Shown: piece by piece, positions 24,819-31,988 of the stretch
How positions within the stretch are numbered: position 1 is the first letter of the stretch
How the letters are laid out: every line of letters starts with the position of its first letter
Assembly: GCA_049997955.1 (NCBI GenBank)
Contig: JAEBDY010000011.1
Location: 62,001-126,000 of the forward strand
Length of the DNA stretch: 64,000 nt
Reading direction: 5' to 3'
DNA from: Umezawaea sp049997955
Lineage (GTDB): Bacteria > Actinomycetota > Actinomycetes > Mycobacteriales > Pseudonocardiaceae
Program-made: the position numbers and the translations under genes
The notes under the pieces: generated by a model
Databases searched by the model: none
Told to the model about the DNA's origin: nothing
The model's input: only the letters and a program-made list of their open reading frames with translations

Positions 24819-25822
24819 CGGCTGACCTCACGGAGGTGCCGAGCGGGCGGGGCGTCGAGCCCCGCCCGCCCGTCCGCCGTGACGCCCCAGCCGAGCACCC
24901 CAAGCTCCCCTTGCGCGACCGGTTGACCCGGCTCGACGTCAAGTTCACGCCCTACCTGTTCATCGCGCCGTTCTTCGTGCTGTTCGCGGTGATCGGCCTG
25001 TTCCCCCTGCTGTACACGGGGTACGTCTCGCTGTTCGACTGGGAGCTGGGCGGCGACGAGCAGCTGTTCGTCGGCATCCAGAACTACAGCGAGCTGCTGT
25101 CCGACGACCAGTTCTGGAACGCCATGTTCAACACGATCAGCATCTTCGTGTTGTCCAGCGTCCCGCAGATCATCACCGCGGTCCTGCTGGCCGCGTTGCT
25201 GAACACCGCGCTGCGTGCGCGGACCGCCTGGCGCATGGGCGTCCTGCTGCCGTACGTGGCGAGCCTGGTCGCGCTCGCGATCATCTTCAGCAACCTGTTC
25301 GGCAAGCAGTACGGTCTGATCAACACGTTCCTCGGCTCGGTCGGCCTCAGCCCGGTCGACTGGCAGGGCAACTGGTTCGCCAGCCACGTCGCCATCGCGA
25401 CGATGGTGAACTGGCGCTGGACCGGTTACAACGCGCTCATCCTGCTGGCCGCCATGCAGGCGATCCCGCGCGAGGTGTACGAGGCCGCGCTGGTCGACGG
25501 AGCGGGCGCGCTGCGCCGGTTCTTCAGCATCACGCTGCCCCTGCTGCGCCCGACGATGATCTTCGTGGTGATCACGTCCACCATCGGCGGCCTCCAGATC
25601 TTCACCGAGCCCAAGCTGTTCGACCCCGCGGGTGGCAGCGGCGGCGGGTTCTCCAACCAGTACCAGACCGTCGTGCTCTACCTGTACCAGTCGGGCTTCC
25701 AGGACTTCAACCTCGGCTACGCCTCGGCGATGGCCTGGGTGCTGTTCCTGGTAGTCCTCGTCATCGCCGCCGCGAACTTCTTCCTCACCAGGCGGCTCGC
25801 GTCCACCGGGGAGTCCGAATGA
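24815..25822 (+). CDS. cebF: Cellobiose ABC transporter permease CebF
   Basis: 335 residues from GTG 24815, overlapping the cebE stop (GTGA). A charged N-terminal tail of about 45 residues precedes six membrane segments beginning TPYLFIAPFFVLFAVIGLFPLLY. The ATPase-contacting EAA loop reads EAALVDGAGALRRFFSITLPLLRP. This is the MalF-like half of a CUT1 importer for cellobiose and cellotriose. Confidence 0.94.
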   Translation: MTADLTEVPSGRGVEPRPPVRRDAPAEHPKLPLRDRLTRLDVKFTPYLFIAPFFVLFAVIGLFPLLYTGYVSLFDWELGGDEQLFVGIQNYSELLSDDQFWNAMFNTISIFVLSSVPQIITAVLLAALLNTALRARTAWRMGVLLPYVASLVALAIIFSNLFGKQYGLINTFLGSVGLSPVDWQGNWFASHVAIATMVNWRWTGYNALILLAAMQAIPREVYEAALVDGAGALRRFFSITLPLLRPTMIFVVITSTIGGLQIFTEPKLFDPAGGSGGGFSNQYQTVVLYLYQSGFQDFNLGYASAMAWVLFLVVLVIAAANFFLTRRLASTGESE

Positions 25823-26703
25823 CCGCGCTCACGACCGCGCCACCGGTGCGCAGGCCGGGCCGCGCCAAGAAGCTGAAGGCCTCGACCCTGCTCGAGCGCC
25901 CCAACTTCGTGGTCTACGGAATCCTGATCGCGTTCATCCTGGGCTCGGCGTTCCCGTTCTACTGGTCGTTCCTGGTCGCCAGCTACGACGCCAACGTGTT
26001 CACCGGCGACGTGCCGCTGATCCCCGGCGGGAACTTCTTCGCCAACGCCTCCAGGGTGGTCGACTCGATCCCGTTCTGGAAGGCGCTGGGCAACAGCGTC
26101 ATCGTGTCCGGCACGGTCACGCTGTCGGTGGTGCTGTTCTCCAGCCTGGCCGGGTTCGCCTTCGCCAAGCTCCGCTTCCGCGGCAGCAAGGGGCTGATGT
26201 TGTTCGTCATCGCGACCCTGGCCGTGCCGACCCAGCTCGGCGTCATCCCGCTGTTCATGGCGATGGCCGAGTTCGGCTGGACCGGCACCCTCGGCGCGGT
26301 CATCGCACCGAACCTCGTCACCGCGTTCGGCGTCTTCTGGATGCGGCAGTACATCGTCGACGCCGTCCCGGACGAGCTGATCGAGGCCGCCCGGATGGAC
26401 GGGTGCAGCATGCTGCGCACCTTCTGGCACGTGTGCCTGCCCGCGGTGCGACCCGCCGCGGCGATGCTCGGCGTGTTCACGTTCATGCAGTCCTGGAACG
26501 ACTTCCTGTGGCCGCTGATCGTGCTCAACCCGGAGGACCCGACCATCCAGGTCGCGCTGGAGAAGCTCCAGTCCGGCTACTACGTCGACTACTCGCTGGT
26601 CCTCGCCGGGACCACCATGGCCACGGTCCCGGTGTTGTTGGTCTTCCTCGTACTCGGGCGGCAGATCGTCGCCGGGATCATGCAGGGCGCTGTGAAGGGG
26701 TAG
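25819..26703 (+). CDS. cebG: Cellobiose ABC transporter permease CebG
   Basis: 294 residues, ATG overlapping the cebF stop. MalG-like CUT1 permease with six segments (VVYGILIAFILGSAFPFYWSFLVAS, VTLSVVLFSSLAGFAFAKL and so on) and an EAA loop EAARMDGCSMLRTFWHVCLPAVRP. It ends two bases before the bglC start. It pairs with CebF to move the sugar across the membrane. Confidence 0.94.
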   Translation: MTALTTAPPVRRPGRAKKLKASTLLERPNFVVYGILIAFILGSAFPFYWSFLVASYDANVFTGDVPLIPGGNFFANASRVVDSIPFWKALGNSVIVSGTVTLSVVLFSSLAGFAFAKLRFRGSKGLMLFVIATLAVPTQLGVIPLFMAMAEFGWTGTLGAVIAPNLVTAFGVFWMRQYIVDAVPDELIEAARMDGCSMLRTFWHVCLPAVRPAAAMLGVFTFMQSWNDFLWPLIVLNPEDPTIQVALEKLQSGYYVDYSLVLAGTTMATVPVLLVFLVLGRQIVAGIMQGAVKG

Positions 26704-26705
26704 TT

Positions 26706-28112
26706 GTGGACCAGATTTCGTTTCCCGACGGGTTCGTGTGGGGCGCGGCGACGGCCGCTTTCCAGGTGGAGGGCTCGACGACCGCGGACGGTCGCACCGA
26801 CTCCATCTGGGACGCGTTCTGCAGGCTGCCCGGCGCGATCGTCGGCGGCCACACCGGTGAACCCGCGGCCGACCACTACAACAGGGTCGACCAGGACGTG
26901 AAGCTCATGGTGGACCTGGGCCTGCAGGCCTACCGGTTCTCCATCGCGTGGCCGCGGATCCGCCCGGACGGCGGCGTGGCCAACCAGGCGGGCCTGGACT
27001 TCTACGGCAAGCTCGTGGACACGTTGCTGGCCAACGGGATCAAGCCGTGGGTCACGCTCTACCACTGGGACCTGCCGCAGGCGCTGGAGGACAAGGGCGG
27101 CTGGGCCGAGCGCGACACCGCGTTCCGGTTCGCCGACTACGCGACGACCGTGGTCGAGGCCCTCGGCGACCGCGTGACCTCGTGGACGACGCTCAACGAG
27201 CCGTGGTGCTCGTCGTTCCTCGGCTACGCGGCGGGCGTGCACGCGCCCGGCCGCCGCGAGCCCGAAGCGGCCGTCGCCTCGGTGCACCACCTGCTGCTCG
27301 GCCACGGCCTCGCGACCTCCGCCATCCGGGCGGTCCAGTCCGACGCCGAGGTCGGCATCACGCTGAACCTCTACCCGGTGTTCCCCGCAGACCCGGAGAA
27401 CCCGGCGGACGTGGACGCCGCGAGGCGGCTGGACGGCATGCAGAACCGGATGTTCCTCGACCCGGTGCTGCGCGGCGAGTACCCGGCGGACGTCGTCGAG
27501 GACTTCCGGCCGTACCACTTCATCGAGAACGTCCAGGACGGCGACCTGGAGATCATCTCCACGCCGCTGGACATGCTCGGAGTGAACTACTACTCCGAGC
27601 ACAACGTGAGCACCGAGTCCGACGGCCTCGTCCCGCTGCGCAACGGCAGGCGGCAGAGCGGGTCGCCGTGGGTCGGGCTCGACCAGCTCTCGTTCCCGAC
27701 CCGGAACCTCCCGCGCACCGACATGGACTGGGAGGTGCAGCCCGCCGGTCTCACGAAGGTGCTGCGGCGCCTGCACGACGAGTACCCGCGCCTGCCGCTG
27801 TACATCACCGAGAACGGCGCGGCGTACCCCGACGCGGTCGACGGCGACGGCGGCGTGCACGACCTCGACCGGCTGGGCTTCATCGAATCCCACCTGAAGG
27901 CCGCGCACGACGCCATCGAGGCGGGCGTGGACCTGCGCGGCTACTTCTGCTGGTCGCTGCTGGACAACTTCGAGTGGGCAGAGGGCTACGCGAAGAGGTT
28001 CGGGATCGTGCACGTCGACTACGACACGCAGATCCGCACGCCCAAGACGAGCGCCCGGTGGTACGCCAAGGTGACCAGGGAGAACGCACTGGTCGCCACG
28101 GGTGGCCTGTGA
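26706..28112 (+). CDS. bglC: GH1 beta-glucosidase BglC
   Basis: 468 residues from GTG 26706 and no signal peptide, so cytoplasmic. GH1 landmarks: N-terminal FPDGFVWGAATAAFQVEG, YRFSIAWPRIRP, acid/base Glu in TTLNEPWCSS near residue 164, nucleophile Glu in LYITENGAAYPD near 367, and the C-terminal LLDNFEWAEGYAKRFGIVHVDY. It hydrolyses imported cellobiose and short cello-oligosaccharides to glucose. It lies two bases after cebG and overlaps cebR by GTGA. Confidence 0.95.
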   Translation: MDQISFPDGFVWGAATAAFQVEGSTTADGRTDSIWDAFCRLPGAIVGGHTGEPAADHYNRVDQDVKLMVDLGLQAYRFSIAWPRIRPDGGVANQAGLDFYGKLVDTLLANGIKPWVTLYHWDLPQALEDKGGWAERDTAFRFADYATTVVEALGDRVTSWTTLNEPWCSSFLGYAAGVHAPGRREPEAAVASVHHLLLGHGLATSAIRAVQSDAEVGITLNLYPVFPADPENPADVDAARRLDGMQNRMFLDPVLRGEYPADVVEDFRPYHFIENVQDGDLEIISTPLDMLGVNYYSEHNVSTESDGLVPLRNGRRQSGSPWVGLDQLSFPTRNLPRTDMDWEVQPAGLTKVLRRLHDEYPRLPLYITENGAAYPDAVDGDGGVHDLDRLGFIESHLKAAHDAIEAGVDLRGYFCWSLLDNFEWAEGYAKRFGIVHVDYDTQIRTPKTSARWYAKVTRENALVATGGL

Positions 28113-29131
28113 CCGAGGTAGCCAGGAACCGACGCCCCGGCCCGCGGCTGGAGGAAGTGGCCCGTGCGGCCGGGGTGTCGCGTTCCACCGTGTCGAGGGT
28201 GATCAACGGGGAGCCCTACGTCAGCGACAAGGCGCGCGACGCCGTGCACCAGGCCATCGGCGACCTCGGCTACAGCCCCAACCAGGCGGCCAGGACGCTC
28301 GCGGGCAACCGGGCGAACGCCATCGCGCTCGTGGTGTCGGAGCAGGGCAGCCGCGTGCTGTCCGACCCGTTCTTCGCGGGCGTGCTGCGCGGGGTGCACG
28401 CCGAGCTCACCGGACGGCGCGTCCAGCTCGTGCTGATGATGGTGCAGCAGGACGACGAGCAGGACGTCATCGGCTACCTGTCCGGCGGGCACGTCGACGG
28501 GGTGCTGATGATCAGCCTGCACGGCCAGGACCCGCTGCCGCTCAAGCTGGCCGACGCCGGGGTGCCCATCGTGGTCGGCGGCAGGCCGCTGGTCGGCGAC
28601 GGCATCCAGTACGTGGACTCGGACAACTTCAACGGCGCGCTGGAGGCGGCGAGGTACCTCGTGTCCACCGGCCGACGGAGGATCGCGACGATCGCCGGTC
28701 CGAAGGACATGGCGGTCGGCATGGACCGGCTCAACGGGTGGCGCCGCGGCATGGCCGAGGCCGGACAGGCCACGGACCTGGTGGCGCACAGCCAGTTCAC
28801 CCCGGACGGCGGCGCGGCGGCGATGGCGGACCTGCTGGAGCGCGAACCCGATCTGGACGCGGTGTTCGTGGCCGCCGACATCATGGCGATGGGCGCCCTG
28901 CGGGTGCTGCACGCGCAGAACCGCCGCATCCCCAGGGACGTGGCCGTCGTCGGCTTCGACGACCTGATGATCGCCTCCACCGCCCTGCCGCCGCTCACCA
29001 CCGTGCGGCAGGACGTGGAGCAGCTGGGCCGCACGATGACGTGGTGCCTGCTCGGCCAGCTCGCCGGGGAGGAAGGACTTCCCCCTTCGCTGCTGCTGCC
29101 GACCTCGCTGGTGATCAGGGCCAGCGCCTGA
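28109..29131 (+). CDS. cebR: LacI-family cellobiose-responsive repressor CebR
   Basis: 340 residues. The HTH at 13-35 reads LEEVARAAGVSRSTVSRVINGEPYVS, then the hinge NQAARTLAGNRANAIALVVSEQ, then the effector domain ending VGFDDLMIASTALPPLTTVRQ. It is the last gene of the ceb operon and so is itself under its operator (autoregulation), unlike Streptomyces, where cebR is divergent from cebE. It is expected to bind the TGGGAGCGCTCCCA boxes in this window and to be released by cellobiose. Confidence 0.93.
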   Translation: MTEVARNRRPGPRLEEVARAAGVSRSTVSRVINGEPYVSDKARDAVHQAIGDLGYSPNQAARTLAGNRANAIALVVSEQGSRVLSDPFFAGVLRGVHAELTGRRVQLVLMMVQQDDEQDVIGYLSGGHVDGVLMISLHGQDPLPLKLADAGVPIVVGGRPLVGDGIQYVDSDNFNGALEAARYLVSTGRRRIATIAGPKDMAVGMDRLNGWRRGMAEAGQATDLVAHSQFTPDGGAAAMADLLEREPDLDAVFVAADIMAMGALRVLHAQNRRIPRDVAVVGFDDLMIASTALPPLTTVRQDVEQLGRTMTWCLLGQLAGEEGLPPSLLLPTSLVIRASA

Positions 29132-29134
29132 GAC

Positions 29135-29174
29135 ATCGCCCGTCGCACGTGCCCCGAACCGTGCGGCGGGCGAT
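29135..29174. terminator. Hairpin terminator after cebR
   Basis: ATCGCCCGTCGCAC (29135-29148) pairs with GTGCGGCGGGCGAT (29161-29174), 13 of 14 matched. It closes the ceb operon and also faces the convergent broken lipoprotein gene. Confidence 0.75.
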
Positions 29175-29180
29175 CCCGAC

Positions 29181-29784
29181 CTACTTCGGCGGCGGCGTCA
29201 GGGAGGGGTTGACGTCGCCGGAGGAGAAGACGCACACGGCCTGGTTCGACCGGGCGCACTCCTTGGACGCCTCGATCCGCAGGTACTCCAGGTGGTTGGG
29301 GTCGGCCGGCGACCTGGCCGGCTGGGCCTGCGCGGCTGACTGGTCGATGGCCACCTTCTTGGCGCTGCGGCCCTTGCGGATCTCCGGGTCGTCGTAGTCG
29401 GCGCCGATGGACAGCAGTTCGACCGGCGGGCACGGCAGCAGTCGGGGGTCCTTCGCGTTCGGGTCGCCCAGCAGTTCGCGGTCGAACGACGGGCCGCAGA
29501 AGAACTGCTTGCCGGTCTGCCGCTCCGGGTACTCCTGGAAGCGCTTTCCGACATCCCCTGGCGCAGGGTGAGCGTGCCCGTGTCGGTATCGGCCACCTGG
29601 ACGTTGTTGACGATCGCGTCGCCGTGGTACTTGCGGGCCTCGTCCTTGAACGCGGATTCCAGCTGCGGGGAGAACTTCTCCCGCAGCAGCTCGCGCCGGC
29701 CGTCCGGCCCGATCTCCGTCGCCGAACACCCGGCGGTGCCGAGCACCACCAACGCCAGAACGCCGCCGCACGTCGTGTCGTCGT
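29181..29784 (-). pseudogene. Broken lipoprotein gene (two frameshifts, lost start)
   Basis: Three reading frames must be joined to read a sensible lipoprotein. GGGGAG (29791-29796) is followed six bases on by ACG (29782-29784) where a start codon is expected, then TTRRAAA. A one-base loss after GCGTT near 29762 is needed to continue into LALVVLGTAGCSATEIG, which has a clear lipobox. A second one-base loss in a G-run (29555-29558) is needed to pass from TLTLRQG to DVGKRFQEYPERQTGKQFFC and the C-terminal 125 residues ending at 29181. The product family is unknown. Decay is the simplest reading, but both indels lie at homopolymer-like sites, so sequence error is possible. Confidence 0.65.
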
Positions 29785-29872
29785 GGAATTCTCCCCTGGG
29801 TAAGAGATTTCCAATCTGGCACCGCCTGTGCGGCAGCGGTTCCGGAATGTTCCGGTTCCCCGGACACGGCGA

Positions 29873-29900
29873 AGTGGGCGCCTCCCGCGAAGCGCCCACT
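29873..29900 (-). terminator. Hairpin terminator of the GH6 gene
   Basis: AGTGGGCGC (29873-29881) pairs with GCGCCCACT (29892-29900), perfect nine-base arms with a 10-base loop, 12 bases past the GH6 stop on the minus strand. Confidence 0.7.
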
Positions 29901-29912
29901 CCGGTCCGGGGG

Positions 29913-31247
29913 TCAGGCGCAGGCAGCGCCGTTCAGCTTCGCGCTCCCGAACGGCGGGGTGCCGCCGGAGAACGAGGCGTTGTAGCCGATGCTCACCGTG
30001 GCACCGGTCGCGATCTGTCCGTTCCAGGCCGCGTTGGTCACCTTCATGACGTCACCGGTGTCGCTCCAGGTGCCGTTCCAGCCCTGCGTCAGGGTGACGC
30101 CCGGCGCGGAGAACTCCAGCGTCCACGAGCTGGTCGCCGGGCCGCGGTTGGTGATCACGACCTCGCCGCCGTAGCCGCCGGACCAGGAGCTGGTGACCTT
30201 CTGCGTCACCTGGCAGCCGCCCGTCGGGTTGCCGGGCGTGGTCGTCGTGGTGGTGGTCGTGGTGGTGGTCGTCGTCTGGATCGGCCCGGCCGCCGCCGCC
30301 AGGTCGTAGGCCCGCTGCGGCACGAACTGGCCCGCCGGGCCGATGCAGCCGTCGGACTCGCCGGGCAGCTTGACCCACAGGAACGCGTCGATCCGCGCGT
30401 CACCGGTCGCGGTCGTGCTGGGCGTGCCGATCGCGCGGCCCGCCGGGTCGCACCACTCGCTGCCGAGCGGGCCGTTGCCGTTGCGGCTGGTGTCGACCAC
30501 GGCCTTGAGCCGCGAGTCGCCGACGGCGTCGAGCACGGCCTTGGCGAAGGACACCTCGTTGCCCAGCGCCCGGTAGTTCGACACGTTGGTGGAGATGCCG
30601 TCCGCGCTGTTGGAGATGTCCGCGGCCCGCAGGCGGTTGGCCGCCTCACCGGGGGAGAGCCACGCCGAGTGGCCGATGTCGAAGTACACCTTCGCCTGCG
30701 ACGAGCCTGCCTTGAGCTTCTTGCCCGCGTAGGCCATCGACGCCTTGGTCTCGTTCTGCTGGTCGGTGCTCTGGCAGCTCGTCATGATCGGCAGCACGTC
30801 GGGTTCGAGGATGATCGACGCGGGGCGGCCCGCCAGTCCGGCGGACACCTGGTCGACCCACTGCCGGTACGCGCTGTGCGACGGGGCTCCGCCGCCGCTC
30901 GCGCCGCCGCAGTCGCGGTTCGGGATGTTGTAGACGACCATGATCGGGATCTTGCCCGCGGCGGCCGCGGCGCCGACGAAGGCGTCGACCTCCGAGCGGA
31001 CGGTCGAGGTGTTCGTGGTGGTGTACCACCGGGCCTGCGGGACGGAGGCGATCCGGTCGCGGATCAGGGCGGCGCGGGAGTCGCCGGGGTTCGCCGCGAC
31101 CCACCGGGCCGCGCTGGCCGAGGGATCGGTGTAGAACGCCGAGTCTGCGGCCAGCGCTGGTGCCGGTCCTTGCAGCAGCAGGGAAGCCCCCACCGCGAGC
31201 GCGGTCGACAGCGCTCCCAGTGCCAGGGCGTGCTTCGGTGAGCGCAT
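29913..31247 (-). CDS. Secreted GH6 cellulase with C-terminal CBM2
   Basis: 444 residues from ATG 31245-31247 with AGGAG upstream. A signal peptide ends around residue 33 (ALAADS). The GH6 domain holds both family signatures, VVYNIPNRDCGGASGGG (catalytic acid Asp) and IILEPDVLP. A run of about 13 threonines encoded by ACC/ACG forms the linker, and a CBM2 (GCQVTQKVTSSWSGGYGGEVVI to LNGAACA, with paired end cysteines) closes the protein. The compact catalytic domain of about 290 residues suggests an endoglucanase rather than a long-looped exo-enzyme. A CebR box lies 354 bp upstream. Confidence 0.93.
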   Translation of the reverse strand: MRSPKHALALGALSTALAVGASLLLQGPAPALAADSAFYTDPSASAARWVAANPGDSRAALIRDRIASVPQARWYTTTNTSTVRSEVDAFVGAAAAAGKIPIMVVYNIPNRDCGGASGGGAPSHSAYRQWVDQVSAGLAGRPASIILEPDVLPIMTSCQSTDQQNETKASMAYAGKKLKAGSSQAKVYFDIGHSAWLSPGEAANRLRAADISNSADGISTNVSNYRALGNEVSFAKAVLDAVGDSRLKAVVDTSRNGNGPLGSEWCDPAGRAIGTPSTTATGDARIDAFLWVKLPGESDGCIGPAGQFVPQRAYDLAAAAGPIQTTTTTTTTTTTTTPGNPTGGCQVTQKVTSSWSGGYGGEVVITNRGPATSSWTLEFSAPGVTLTQGWNGTWSDTGDVMKVTNAAWNGQIATGATVSIGYNASFSGGTPPFGSAKLNGAACA

Positions 31248-31269
31248 TGTGGTTCTCCTGGTGGGTCGG

Positions 31270-31373
31270 GTGCCGGGGGGAGCGACGCTGCTCCCCCCGG
31301 CACCACGTTCAGGGCGGCGGCAGGGGAGTCGTGGTGCCGACCCCCGCCGCAGGGCAGTGCGGCAGGGGTCGGC
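31270..31373 (-). promoter_or_regulatory. Two strong hairpins in the GH6 5' leader
   Basis: On the minus strand, between the CebR box and the GH6 start, arms 31336-31351 and 31358-31373 pair 15 of 16 bases. Arms 31270-31283 (GTGCCGGGGGGAGC) and 31290-31303 (GCTCCCCCCGGCAC) pair perfectly over 14 bases. The second stem ends only about ten bases before the Shine-Dalgarno AGGAG. They could attenuate transcription or mask or protect the message; no known riboswitch is recognised. Confidence 0.5.
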
Positions 31374-31600
31374 GTCCGCGTCGCGGCGCGGGGCCGCGGC
31401 GCGGACCAGCGAGGTGCGCTGGGCCGGTGCCGGACGTCCGCGTGCGGCGCGTTGCCCGTGGCGACGGCCAGGCTTCCGCCGTTGGCCTGACCGTCGCCCC
31501 GGAACTTCGGGTCGTGCTGCCTGCCCTGGTCTCGGGAACCTGGGGCAGTGGTTCTCGTGGTGCTGTCGCTGCCTCCGTTCGACGGTCGGGGCAGCAGTAC

Positions 31601-31614
31601 TGGGAGCGCTCCCA
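31601..31614. promoter_or_regulatory. CebR operator of the GH6 gene, perfect
   Basis: TGGGAGCGCTCCCA flanked by C and G (16-bp palindrome). On the minus strand a TAAAGT-like -10 element lies about ten bases before it. It is 354 bp from the GH6 start, much further than the other boxes are from their genes. Confidence 0.88.
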
Positions 31615-31924
31615 GGTGGGAAGGACTTTAACCAGAGGGAAACCTGCGCGAAAAGACCTGCGAGTTGTTGAAATCTGTTCTACGTCGCGCTGTTCAGACA
31701 CGCGCTGTCGCGAAAACCGAAGGAAAGCCCGATTTTTCGGCTAATGAGACGGCAATCGGCCTAGGCATGATTACTTCAGGTGTCGGGAGAGGGCTCCGTT
31801 AGGCCATTGGAGAGACATGAGACGGGGCTCACTACGGCGTCGATGTTGATGTTGCGCCTTTCTCGAATTGCGCCGATCGGCTGCCGGGGGTTAGCGCCAG
31901 TCGGCCCAGGAAATAACCCGTCCA

Positions 31925-31954
31925 TTGCGTTTTCGGGCGGTTACGCCCTAACTT
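31925..31954 (+). promoter_or_regulatory. Predicted promoter of the GH3-GH48 unit
   Basis: TTGCGT (31925-31930) and TAACTT (31949-31954) with an 18-base spacer. The CebR box starts at the last base of the -10 element. Confidence 0.5.
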
Positions 31955-31967
31955 GGGAGCGCTCCCA
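31954..31967. promoter_or_regulatory. CebR operator of the GH3-GH48 unit, perfect
   Basis: TGGGAGCGCTCCCA, 21 bp before the GH3 start codon and touching a predicted -10 element. There is no separate box before the GH48 gene, which probably shares this promoter. Confidence 0.9.
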
Positions 31968-31988
31968 GAATTCTCCGGAGGTTCCGCA

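Larger units (their letters stand above)
31248..31988. other. Divergent region between the GH6 and GH3 genes
   Basis: No credible gene lies in these 741 bases. They hold the GH6 leader with two strong hairpins (31270-31303 and 31336-31373), the GH6 CebR box (31601-31614), an AT-richer central part, and the GH3 promoter and CebR box (31925-31967). Confidence 0.7.

Noticed and set aside
30237..30280. ACC/ACG-rich runs as mobile or phase-variable repeats
   Set aside because: They encode ordinary threonine linkers between catalytic and binding modules. Slippage is possible but there is no evidence of switching.
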